From assembly GCA_003601725.1 (NCBI GenBank), contig PIYJ01000025.1, positions 1 through 13,585 on the forward strand: a DNA stretch of 13,585 bases, in the 5' to 3' direction. The position numbers and the translations under genes are program-made. The notes beneath the pieces were generated by a model. It was not told the DNA's origin. It made no database searches and worked only from the letters and a program-made list of their open reading frames with translations. This DNA is from Candidatus Bathyarchaeota archaeon. GTDB taxonomy: Archaea; Thermoproteota; Bathyarchaeia; Bathyarchaeales; DTEX01. Shown one piece after another: positions 7,785 through 13,585 of this stretch (positions within the stretch are counted from its first letter, which is position 1; every line of letters starts with the position of its first letter).

Positions 7785-7792
7785 TTTTTAAG
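7785..7792 (+). promoter_or_regulatory. TATA-like box for the pyrE-like gene
   Basis: TTTTTAAG is centred about 35 bases before the ATG at 7824, giving a leader of roughly 10 bases. No Shine-Dalgarno sequence is visible, so translation is probably near-leaderless. Confidence 0.4.
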
Positions 7793-7823
7793 CATCGCTG
7801 CATAAATCCTATGCGGATTTAAG

Positions 7824-8471
7824 ATGAAAGACGACCTGTCAGAAGACGAGTTTTGGAGATACGCCGAAGAAGAGATATGTCAAATCTTGAAGAGGACGGC
7901 TGCCCTAGAGTTCGGAACATTTAAGCTCTCAAGCGGGAGGATAACTCCCTATTATGTTGACTTAAGAGTTATCCCAAGTTTTCCCGACGCCTTTCGAAAG
8001 GTTTCAGAGATCTATATAGATGCGATAAGAAGGAAGCTAGGTGAAGAAAACTTTGACACGGTTTCGGGGATACCGCTTGCAGGCATGGCCTTCGCCGTCA
8101 TCGTGGCCTTTCACCTTCACAAGTCTTTCATCTATGTTAGACAGACCAGACGGTTAAGTGGAAGAGAAAGAAAGGTTGAAGGCGTCTTAATGCCTGGGAA
8201 TCGTGTTTTACTGATCGATGATTTGGTGACCACCGGGCTAAGTTTAGAGAGAGCAGCTGAGGCAATAAAAGCCGAGGGGGGAGTTGTCACTGACGCGTTT
8301 GTTCTGCTTGACAGGGAAGAAGGCGGAAAGGAGAGACTTGCTCGCAACGGCATAACTCTTCACTCTGTGCTGAGGATCACCGAAGTCGCCAAAAGACTCT
8401 ACGAGATGAATGCAATCGGAGAAGAAGAGCTGAAGATAGTTCTGAACCAAGTGAAAGAGAGAAAATCTTAA
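7824..8471 (+). CDS. pyrE: Orotate phosphoribosyltransferase (PyrE-like)
   Basis: A type I phosphoribosyltransferase, most likely joining orotate to PRPP to make OMP in pyrimidine synthesis. The N-terminal FGTFKLSSGRITPYYVDLR (30-48) is the PyrE orotate/PRPP segment with K34. SGIPLAGMAFA (81-91) is the family's pyrophosphate loop. VLLIDDLVTTGLS (128-140) is the PRPP-binding motif with the acidic pair D132-D133. The length of 215 aa is normal. An oddity is that the flexible catalytic loop reads YVRQTRRLSGRERKVEG (104-120). The usual Arg-Lys-x-x-Lys-x-His/Tyr-Gly pattern has Gln, Arg and Ser at those positions, so activity on orotate is likely but not certain. A T run follows at 8498-8503. No other pyr genes are in the window. 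Confidence 0.85.
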   Translation: MKDDLSEDEFWRYAEEEICQILKRTAALEFGTFKLSSGRITPYYVDLRVIPSFPDAFRKVSEIYIDAIRRKLGEENFDTVSGIPLAGMAFAVIVAFHLHKSFIYVRQTRRLSGRERKVEGVLMPGNRVLLIDDLVTTGLSLERAAEAIKAEGGVVTDAFVLLDREEGGKERLARNGITLHSVLRITEVAKRLYEMNAIGEEELKIVLNQVKERKS

Positions 8472-8497
8472 GATTTATTGGTTGCTTTCACATTCAA

Positions 8498-8503
8498 TTT
8501 TTT
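8498..8503 (+). terminator. T-tract terminator after the pyrE-like gene
   Basis: A run of six T about 27 bases after the stop separates this gene from the TATA box of the SMC operon at 8534-8542. Confidence 0.4.
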
Positions 8504-8533
8504 CAGTTATCTTAATGGAACATGGGAGGAACC

Positions 8534-8542
8534 TTTAAAAAA
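8534..8542 (+). promoter_or_regulatory. TATA box of the SMC-like three-gene operon
   Basis: TTTAAAAAA is preceded by a purine-rich GGGAGGAACC that could act as a BRE. Transcription would start near 8563 and leave a leader of about 24 bases with GAGG at 8572-8575. No other promoter-like gap exists before 11995, so the three genes should share this one. Confidence 0.5.
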
Positions 8543-8586
8543 GAAGTGGGAATCCCAAGGGTAATTACTAAGAGGCCGCCGAACTG

Positions 8587-10626
8587 ATGCTGATAAAAGA
8601 GATAATACTGGAGAACTTCATGTCGTATGAGTATGCTAGGATACCGCTTAAACCCGGCATCAACATAATATGTGGGCCTAACGGCGCGGGGAAGAGCTCT
8701 ATTCTCGTCGGAATATCCGTCGCCCTTGGGCAGTCCTATACTGAAAGATCCAAAAAGCTAAGCGATCTGATCCGCCGTGGAAAGGATATCGGAAGAGTCA
8801 CATTGGTTCTAGATAACTCTAGAAGGGGCGGTCGGCGGCCTGTTCGAAGAATCAATAAGGACCAGATCTACCTGACTCGGGTTTTGCGGCGGGATGGGAA
8901 ATACTGGTTTGAGATTGACGGTGTCCACGCGACGAAGGCTGATGTTATACGTCTACTCTCCCGTTTCAATGTAGACCCAGATAACATGCTTATTATTATG
9001 CATCAAGATATGGCTGAGCAGTTCGTTGTTCTCTCCCCTCAGGAGAAGCTGAGACTCATCGAGGCAGCGGCTGGACTTGAATCGTACCGTAGAAACGTTT
9101 TAGAGGCGAGAAGAAAACTAAGCCGAATTCTCAGCCAAGAGGATTCGCTTAAGAAGATGCTTGAGTCCGCTGAGCAGACGTTGACTTATTGGCGTGAACA
9201 ATACGATCGTTTCCAACAGAAGCGGCAACTCTTGATGAAGAGAAGATTTCTGGAGCGGGAACTCGCCTGGGCTGAAGTTGCAAGGATAGAAGAAGAATAT
9301 TCGAATATCCAAAGGAGACTCAATAACAAGAAGGCTGACTTGGAGGGGATCACTGAAGAGATCAAGCTCTCCGAGGAAGAAGTGAATCATCTATATGAAG
9401 AGCTTAAAGATGCGAAAAGCAAGTGGCAAAGATTCTTCGAGGAAAGATTATCGCTGGAGAGGGAGAAAGCTAAGCATGAGTTTAACGTTCAGAACGCCGC
9501 GAAAATATCTAGTGAGATTCAGATTCTAATGGAAAGCGGGCAGCAGCGAATCGAGGAATTTTTGGAAGCCACCCGCCTAATGGAAGGAATGATTCGAAGC
9601 TTAGATTCGCAGCCTCTTGGAGATCAAACATCGCAGATCATATCTGCTGCGAAGGAGATGGATGATTGGTCAAAGACGCTTAGCTCCAAGATCGAGAGCC
9701 TTCAAGAATCAATAAAAGAGTCAGATCGAAAGCTCACTGTTCTGGATGCTCAATTATCAGATATAAAAGGCAAAATGCAGAAGGCTACGGATACTATTGA
9801 AGAGCTTAACGGCGGGATTCTTGAGAAAAGAATAAGCCTGGCGATACTTGAGTATCGCAGAAGAGAGGTTGAAGCTGAGATCCACGAGATAGAAAGGAGT
9901 CTTAAATCTTTAGAGGCGAGGATCGCTGAGGCGACGAGCAGAGCGGAAGAAAGAGGCTCACGTATCGCGACTCTTCGAAGCCCCGAGGAGATCCTAGATG
10001 AGATCCGGATGGTTGATGGACGCATCGCTGCCATGGCTGACATACCAGGCGATGTAGAGCGGATGTACGAGTCCTACTCGAGGCTTTACTTGGAGCTTCA
10101 AGAGAAGGCGAGATTAGCCGCTGAGAACCGGGAGAAGGCTCTGGCGGAAATCGAGCGTAGAATGATAGCTTGGAGAAACCTGATTCGAGATCTTCTTTCA
10201 AGCGTGAGCTCCCAGTATGAGAGGATTCTTTTCCAAGCGGCTGGAACGGGTTATGTACGGCTGATTAATGACCATGACATAGAGGCGGCTGGAATCGAGA
10301 TTCACGTAGGATTCAAGGGAGCGAAGCCTGTTCCGCTTAATATTTATTCGCAAAGCGGCGGCGAACGAAGCACGGCGGTCATGGCTTTTCTCTTGGCGCT
10401 ACAGCAGCATATTCGATCCCCATTTCGAGCGATTGACGAGTACGACGTTCATATGGATCCTAGAAACCGAGAGGTCATCGCGAACCTTCTGATCTCCGCA
10501 GTTAAAGAAGGGGCAGTTCAATACTTAGCTATTACGCCAAATCAGATGTACTTTGAGGGCAAAGAGGTTCATATGATAACTGTTCAGAATATTGAAGGAA
10601 CATCGACTATCATGGAGGTTACTTGA
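8587..10626 (+). CDS. Short Smc5/6-like SMC-family ATPase lacking a hinge domain
   Basis: A 679-residue ABC-type SMC ATPase, about half the length of canonical SMC. N-head (1-165): KEIILENFMSYEYA, Walker A GPNGAGKSS (30-38, K36) and a Q-loop HQDMAEQFVVLSP (139-151), which resembles Smc5/Smc6. Two coiled-coil arms run at about 165-337 and 351-545. The break between them is only about a dozen residues around SLDSQPLGDQTSQ, so there is no space for a hinge, and no CxxC hook (the only Cys is C29). C-head: signature SQSGGERS (588-595), Walker B FRAIDE with D617-E618, D-loop VHMDPRNRE, and QYLAITPNQM (645-654). The PFR-x2-DE and QY-x2-ITP patterns are those of Smc5/Smc6 rather than SMC1-4 or Rad50. 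I place it in the archaea-specific SMC-related group (Sph/coalescin-like) by inference. It heads an operon with kleisin-like and KITE-like genes. Confidence 0.88.
   Translation: MLIKEIILENFMSYEYARIPLKPGINIICGPNGAGKSSILVGISVALGQSYTERSKKLSDLIRRGKDIGRVTLVLDNSRRGGRRPVRRINKDQIYLTRVLRRDGKYWFEIDGVHATKADVIRLLSRFNVDPDNMLIIMHQDMAEQFVVLSPQEKLRLIEAAAGLESYRRNVLEARRKLSRILSQEDSLKKMLESAEQTLTYWREQYDRFQQKRQLLMKRRFLERELAWAEVARIEEEYSNIQRRLNNKKADLEGITEEIKLSEEEVNHLYEELKDAKSKWQRFFEERLSLEREKAKHEFNVQNAAKISSEIQILMESGQQRIEEFLEATRLMEGMIRSLDSQPLGDQTSQIISAAKEMDDWSKTLSSKIESLQESIKESDRKLTVLDAQLSDIKGKMQKATDTIEELNGGILEKRISLAILEYRRREVEAEIHEIERSLKSLEARIAEATSRAEERGSRIATLRSPEEILDEIRMVDGRIAAMADIPGDVERMYESYSRLYLELQEKARLAAENREKALAEIERRMIAWRNLIRDLLSSVSSQYERILFQAAGTGYVRLINDHDIEAAGIEIHVGFKGAKPVPLNIYSQSGGERSTAVMAFLLALQQHIRSPFRAIDEYDVHMDPRNREVIANLLISAVKEGAVQYLAITPNQMYFEGKEVHMITVQNIEGTSTIMEVT
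10614..10619 (+). promoter_or_regulatory. Shine-Dalgarno GGAGGT inside the SMC gene, for the kleisin-like gene
   Basis: GGAGGT ends six bases before the ATG at 10626. It fixes the start at that ATG, which overlaps the SMC stop codon by one base (TGATG), rather than at the TTG at 10623. Confidence 0.65.
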
Positions 10627-11438
10627 TGAGCAACAAAACCCGTAGAAGACTCGCTCAAGAGGAGCTTAGACGAATCATCGAATTCTGCCGTTCCGTCGAG
10701 AATAAGGGACTTAACCCCTTCCTAGTGAACGTTGAGGACCTCATCTCCGTTATAAGAGAATATTTTCCAGGCTTGAAGAATCCAGAGGATCTCTCTTTAG
10801 ATGCTGAGGCGCTCAATCAAGTAGCCTCAATAATCAAAATGCAAAGTGAATGGGTAAAGCGGCGTGCTACTTCCCTGTATAGAGATCCTTTCCTCATCGA
10901 AGAAAAACTTCGCAGTTTACCTACACGGGATCTTGCAGAAGTCTTTCTCAAAACATGGCATCCCACGGTTGAGCTCGAGCAGATAACCATTGGCAGTTTA
11001 AAGACAGCGATGAAGTATTGGGAATCACTTGCGCCTTTGAGTGAAAGATGGAGGGAAGAGGAACTCATCAAAGTGAAGGCTGGAATGACTACACGTGAAG
11101 AACTCATCAAGCAGGGGATTCTCCGCGATGAGACCTTCCTTTCAGAGATTGAAAAATTGTGGAGAGAACTGAAAGAAGCTGTAGGCGCAGAAGGGAAGAC
11201 AGATTATTGGGATTTCGTCGGCGCTGAGAGCTATAGAGAAACCCTTCGACGGGCTTACCTCACAAGTTTCCTCGTAACCTACGGCTACGCAACGCTGGAG
11301 ATCCAGCCTCTCGAGGAGAAGATCTTCCTAAAGCCGAATGAGACACCCGTTTCAAAGACGGATGCGCAGCCTTTCTCTTTCCCGATACCAGTGAACTATG
11401 AAAGGTGGAGGCAATGGCGAGAGCAACGAGAAGAATAG
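10626..11438 (+). CDS. Kleisin-like (ScpA-like) protein of the SMC operon
   Basis: A soluble 270-residue protein, about the length of ScpA. Residues about 28-85 resemble the ScpA N-terminal domain that binds the SMC neck. They run NPFLVNVEDLISVIREYF, then PEDLSLDAEALNQVASIIKMQSEWV, matching the archaeal ScpA pattern of NPWDIDIVDL-like text followed by a helix with L-x3-A-x-I and K/Q-S. The middle (90-200) is helical and charged. The segment near 205-237 (RRAYLTSFLVTYGYA, then LEIQPLEEKIFLKP) could be the C-terminal winged helix that binds the SMC cap. The tail is Pro/aromatic-rich (FSFPIPVNYERWRQW). Kleisin identity is inference from pattern and operon position, and weaker at the C-terminus. 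The gene overlaps both neighbours, which predicts coupled, stoichiometric synthesis. Confidence 0.72.
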   Translation: MSNKTRRRLAQEELRRIIEFCRSVENKGLNPFLVNVEDLISVIREYFPGLKNPEDLSLDAEALNQVASIIKMQSEWVKRRATSLYRDPFLIEEKLRSLPTRDLAEVFLKTWHPTVELEQITIGSLKTAMKYWESLAPLSERWREEELIKVKAGMTTREELIKQGILRDETFLSEIEKLWRELKEAVGAEGKTDYWDFVGAESYRETLRRAYLTSFLVTYGYATLEIQPLEEKIFLKPNETPVSKTDAQPFSFPIPVNYERWRQWREQREE

Positions 11439-11995
11439 GGCGAAAAAGACGATACTCAATGATGCTGAAGAGGGCAGCTCAGATGATATTCTATAAAAGG
11501 CACCGGGAGCCAGGCGTCAAGGGATGGGAGCTGAGAAGAAGACTGGGCTCGGATTACCCGAAGGTTCTCCGGCTCCTAGATGAGTATCTCGGGAATCTCG
11601 GCTTAACAATAAAGACGGTGTTCGAAGAGGACGGATCAGCCCCTGAGAACCCTACAATTGATCAGCTGGATAAGGCGAAATTCTACGTCACTCTGAGAGA
11701 AGAACTTAGCTTGGGGGATATGAAACTCGTAGGCTGGCGTATCGATGACCTCGCCGGCTTAGCAGTCTCACTTGCATATATAATATCCAAAGGCGGAAAG
11801 GCTCCTAGAAAGGATCTTGAAGGTCTTCTGAGGACGAAGCTTCCCGGATGGAGAGTCGACATGAATCTCAATCGATACTTAAGGTTGGGCTATCTTATCG
11901 AAGATGAGAACGAGCAGCTCTATTTAGGTTGGAGAGCAAGAGTAGAAGTCGATCAGAAAAAACTCATTGAGTTACTCTTAGAGCAGGAAACATAA
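11414..11995 (+). CDS. KITE-like tandem winged-helix protein (ScpB/Nse3-like) of the SMC operon
   Basis: A basic protein of 193 residues from the ATG. Winged helix 1 (about 15-97) has helices in LKRAAQMIFYKRH and GWELRRRLGSDYPKVLRLLDEYL, then a wing with LTIKTVFEED and KFYVTLREE. Winged helix 2 (about 108-180) has DDLAGLAVSLAYIISKGG, KDLEGLLRTKLPG, LNRYLRLGYLIED and the strand QLYLGWRARVEVD. KITE proteins (ScpB, MukE, Nse1, Nse3) are tandem winged helices that bind kleisins. The YLI-x-E-then-GWRARVE arrangement resembles the end of the second winged helix in Nse3/MAGE (WGPRA). The start is uncertain: GTG at 11405 adds three residues. GGTGGAGG at 11404-11411 is the ribosome-binding region for the ATG. 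It overlaps the kleisin-like gene by 25 bases. The N-terminal ARATRRIGRKRR is a basic tail that may contact DNA. Confidence 0.68.
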   Translation: MARATRRIGRKRRYSMMLKRAAQMIFYKRHREPGVKGWELRRRLGSDYPKVLRLLDEYLGNLGLTIKTVFEEDGSAPENPTIDQLDKAKFYVTLREELSLGDMKLVGWRIDDLAGLAVSLAYIISKGGKAPRKDLEGLLRTKLPGWRVDMNLNRYLRLGYLIEDENEQLYLGWRARVEVDQKKLIELLLEQET

Positions 11996-12014
11996 AAGTT
12001 CCGGAGATTCCAGC

Positions 12015-13259
12015 TTAACGAGCTAAATTTCCTAATATGTCGAACTGCATTTCTCTGGGTTCTCCGAGGACCTCTATCTTCTCCTTTAGCTCAGGATCAG
12101 ATTCAAGAGTCTTAAGCAGACCCTCTGAAATCCACATTCTCTCAAGGTTAAGAGTGTTCCTTATTCTGACAACCTTCGCTTCTCGCGGATCAATCGGACC
12201 GCATGTACGCAGAGCTATAGTTATTGCTTCGCGGTCATTCGGAAGGAAGACCGGCGTCTTTGATCCTTCAACGTGACCCGCCGTTAAGGCATTAACGAAG
12301 GTAGCTTGATAATCAATCTTGTCTACCAATCTCTTTGTCGTGATATCTGCCAATCCTATGCCAATCGCGTTCCCCCGCGTCTCCTCTGTTAAATCTAAAA
12401 CTACTATTCGTTTAATTTTGGGCGCTGAAGGTTCATACTCGCCCGGAAGCCAGAATCTCCCAACGACGTTCGTGTCCATTCCCGTGCCGCTTATATTCTT
12501 TCCGATCTCATCGATTATGAGGACGTCTATATCCTTGAAGGGAATCCTCGCGATCAAAGATTTAGCCTTCTTCAAAAGCTTCTTCTCTTCCTCTTCGATA
12601 TTTTCCGGCTCGATCGCTTTCACAATTGCTATCTCATGAAAGGCATTCTCCACGATTGCGAGCCCCACGATTATCGGGAGCTTCTTCAACATCAGCCTGG
12701 CAGCTTCCGGAAGTAATTTATGGTATCCCTCTGATCTGTAGCTATGAATCATCTCTGCGCCTTTCTGCTTCCCTAAGCCTATAACCAGCATCTTCATCAA
12801 TCCGCTCTCTATCTCACCTTTGAAGTCAGTGTGAGGCTTAACGCGGTTGACAACTATTATCCCATCTGCTTTCAAGGCGTTTCTGTCAACATAAACCGGA
12901 ACCCCATTCTCAAGCCGTCCTATCTCATCAACCTCCATCGTAGCACGGATGGGAACCCCCATGGTCTCAGAGGTGATTTCTAACTCTCTCAACACGGCTA
13001 GCTGCCCTTCGGGGGTTGCGCCTCCATGGCTTCCCATAGCTGGAACCAAGAAGGGTTTGCCTCCCGCCTTCTTGACTTCGTCAACTACTGTTGAAAGGAT
13101 TTCACGGTAATGCGCAATGCCGCGGCTGCCAGCGGTGATAGCTATCTCATCTCCCGGCTTGATCTTTTCAGACAGGTTTACTCTGTTCAGTTCTTTCCGG
13201 ATCTCCCCGATGAAATCTTCAAGCCTTGGAGCATGAATCTTCTGTCTAACTTCAACCAT
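12015..13259 (-). CDS. LarA-like (DUF2088) lactate racemase-family protein
   Basis: The family includes LarA, the racemase that uses a nickel-pincer nucleotide cofactor. The 414-residue length fits. Visible family features, numbered from the ATG, are TAGSRGIAH (42-50, R46), GSHGGATPEGQ (76-86, H78), KPHTDFKGEIESGLMKML (141-158, H143 and K156), IGLGKQKGAEMIH (160-172) and a C-terminal half with ETRGNAIGIGLAD. The His and Lys positions can be aligned with LarA's cofactor and substrate residues. The DxTRP motif of true LarA is replaced by GSRG, so a different 2-hydroxy acid or another reaction is likely. No larB/larC/larE cofactor genes are in the window. The ATG at 13259, with AAGGA just upstream, is preferred over an in-frame TTG at 13277 that adds six residues. 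It converges on the SMC operon, with 19 bases between stops. Confidence 0.82.
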   Translation of the reverse strand: MVEVRQKIHAPRLEDFIGEIRKELNRVNLSEKIKPGDEIAITAGSRGIAHYREILSTVVDEVKKAGGKPFLVPAMGSHGGATPEGQLAVLRELEITSETMGVPIRATMEVDEIGRLENGVPVYVDRNALKADGIIVVNRVKPHTDFKGEIESGLMKMLVIGLGKQKGAEMIHSYRSEGYHKLLPEAARLMLKKLPIIVGLAIVENAFHEIAIVKAIEPENIEEEEKKLLKKAKSLIARIPFKDIDVLIIDEIGKNISGTGMDTNVVGRFWLPGEYEPSAPKIKRIVVLDLTEETRGNAIGIGLADITTKRLVDKIDYQATFVNALTAGHVEGSKTPVFLPNDREAITIALRTCGPIDPREAKVVRIRNTLNLERMWISEGLLKTLESDPELKEKIEVLGEPREMQFDILGNLAR

Positions 13260-13277
13260 CCATCCTTGGAAGCTCAA

Positions 13278-13585
13278 ATCTCGGAAATGACATGGCGGAT
13301 ACCCCTTTTTTCCTCGGTGAATTAATTATCAATATGCTGAAATATATTTTCCATTTCTCCCTTATAATGGAATTTCTGAGAATTGATTTTCTGCATCAGC
13401 CTTCTTAATGAGCGTAACTTATAAATTGATGGGTAGATAGCTTCTCGAAGATGTGTGATCAGCTTGTCGGAACCATCGATAAATCCCTTCGGAGACTTCA
13501 GAAGTCAATGTAAAACATTGCTCCTTGAGGCTTTAAATGATGCCTTCCCGAATGTGGACTCTCCATCGTTAACGTTGGATATTCC
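13278..13585. other. 308-base right end without a confident gene
   Basis: This AT-richer stretch holds the presumed promoter of the LarA-like gene (AT-rich block near 13318-13333 on the minus strand) and a plus-strand TATA-like CTTATAAATT at 13419-13428. On the minus strand a 60-codon frame is open from 13504 to a TAA at 13322-13324, but it has no start near its beginning and resembles nothing I recognise. The 28 codons between the window edge and 13504 are open in a different frame. It could be non-coding or a decayed gene. No RNA gene or repeat was seen. Confidence 0.4.
13419..13428 (+). promoter_or_regulatory. Possible plus-strand TATA box near the right edge
   Basis: CTTATAAATT matches the archaeal TATA pattern. 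Transcription would start near 13450, close to an ATG at 13452 that opens only a 20-codon frame. The real target, if any, may lie beyond the window. Confidence 0.25.

Noticed and set aside
9118..10201. Minus-strand open frames of 90-99 codons inside the SMC-like gene
   Set aside because: They are Ser/Leu-rich shadows of the strongly biased coding strand with no recognisable domain.
8587..10626. Rad50 or SbcC identity
   Set aside because: There is no CxxC zinc hook, no Mre11 or HerA/NurA neighbour, and the head motifs (QSGGERS, PFR-x2-DE) fit Smc5/Smc6 better.
8587..11995. Wadjet (JetABCD) or MukBEF/MksBEF defence-type system
   Set aside because: Those have a SMC subunit of about 1000 residues or more, and Wadjet has a JetD nuclease with a Toprim-like domain. 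No nuclease gene is present and the gene order is SMC first.
12037..12639. Plus-strand open frames opposite the LarA-like gene
   Set aside because: Ser/Ile-rich shadows opposite a gene with clear family motifs.
13500..13585. Possible C/D box sRNA (ATGATGC near the right edge)
   Set aside because: Only one imperfect C-box-like word is present, with no matching D box (CTGA) at suitable distance.
1..13585. tRNA, rRNA, CRISPR array, insertion sequence or long direct repeats
   Set aside because: By eye I found no cloverleaf or rRNA segment, no regularly spaced repeats, and no transposase motif in the gaps between genes.

Overview
The window looks archaeal. Several intergenic regions carry TATA-box-like elements about 25-55 bases before start codons. 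Genes are short-spaced with mixed ATG/GTG/TTG starts, and the threonyl-tRNA synthetase has the archaeal editing domain. One small winged-helix regulator has a core (KRSRLEIYLDVLE, then YKCNLSW) that I associate with Bathyarchaeia and related Thermoproteota. A Bathyarchaeia-like or other TACK-group archaeon is my best guess; this is inference from gene content, not a phylogeny.

Left part (1-4649, + strand). The window opens with the C-terminal end of a small putative zinc-binding protein. A T-rich stop signal and a small hypothetical gene follow, then archaeal thrS. Next comes a two-gene unit: a branched-chain aminotransferase (ilvE) abutting an alanine dehydrogenase / ornithine cyclodeaminase family gene. 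Together these could link amino-acid transamination to NAD(P)H-dependent ammonia assimilation or release.

Middle (4660-8471). A winged-helix regulator and dapF (lysine biosynthesis) lie on the minus strand. A GT4 glycosyltransferase with an unusual C-terminal extension and a pyrE-like phosphoribosyltransferase lie on the plus strand. The PyrE-like protein has a divergent catalytic loop.

Right part (8587-11995, + strand) is the main point of interest: a tightly coupled three-gene operon with its own TATA box. Gene 1 is a short SMC-family ATPase (679 aa) whose head motifs look most like eukaryotic Smc5/Smc6. It has about 180-residue coiled-coil arms, no room for a normal hinge domain and no zinc hook. 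Gene 2 overlaps it by one base and has an N-terminal region resembling ScpA/kleisin. Gene 3 overlaps gene 2 by 25 bases and looks like a tandem winged-helix KITE protein, with a C-terminal GWRARVE segment reminiscent of Nse3/MAGE. I read this as a complete miniature SMC-kleisin-KITE complex. The ATPase probably belongs to the archaea-specific SMC-related proteins (the group that includes Sph and coalescin). Its pairing with kleisin-like and KITE-like partners is the part most worth testing.

The window ends with a convergent minus-strand LarA-like (DUF2088) gene and 308 bases with no confident gene.
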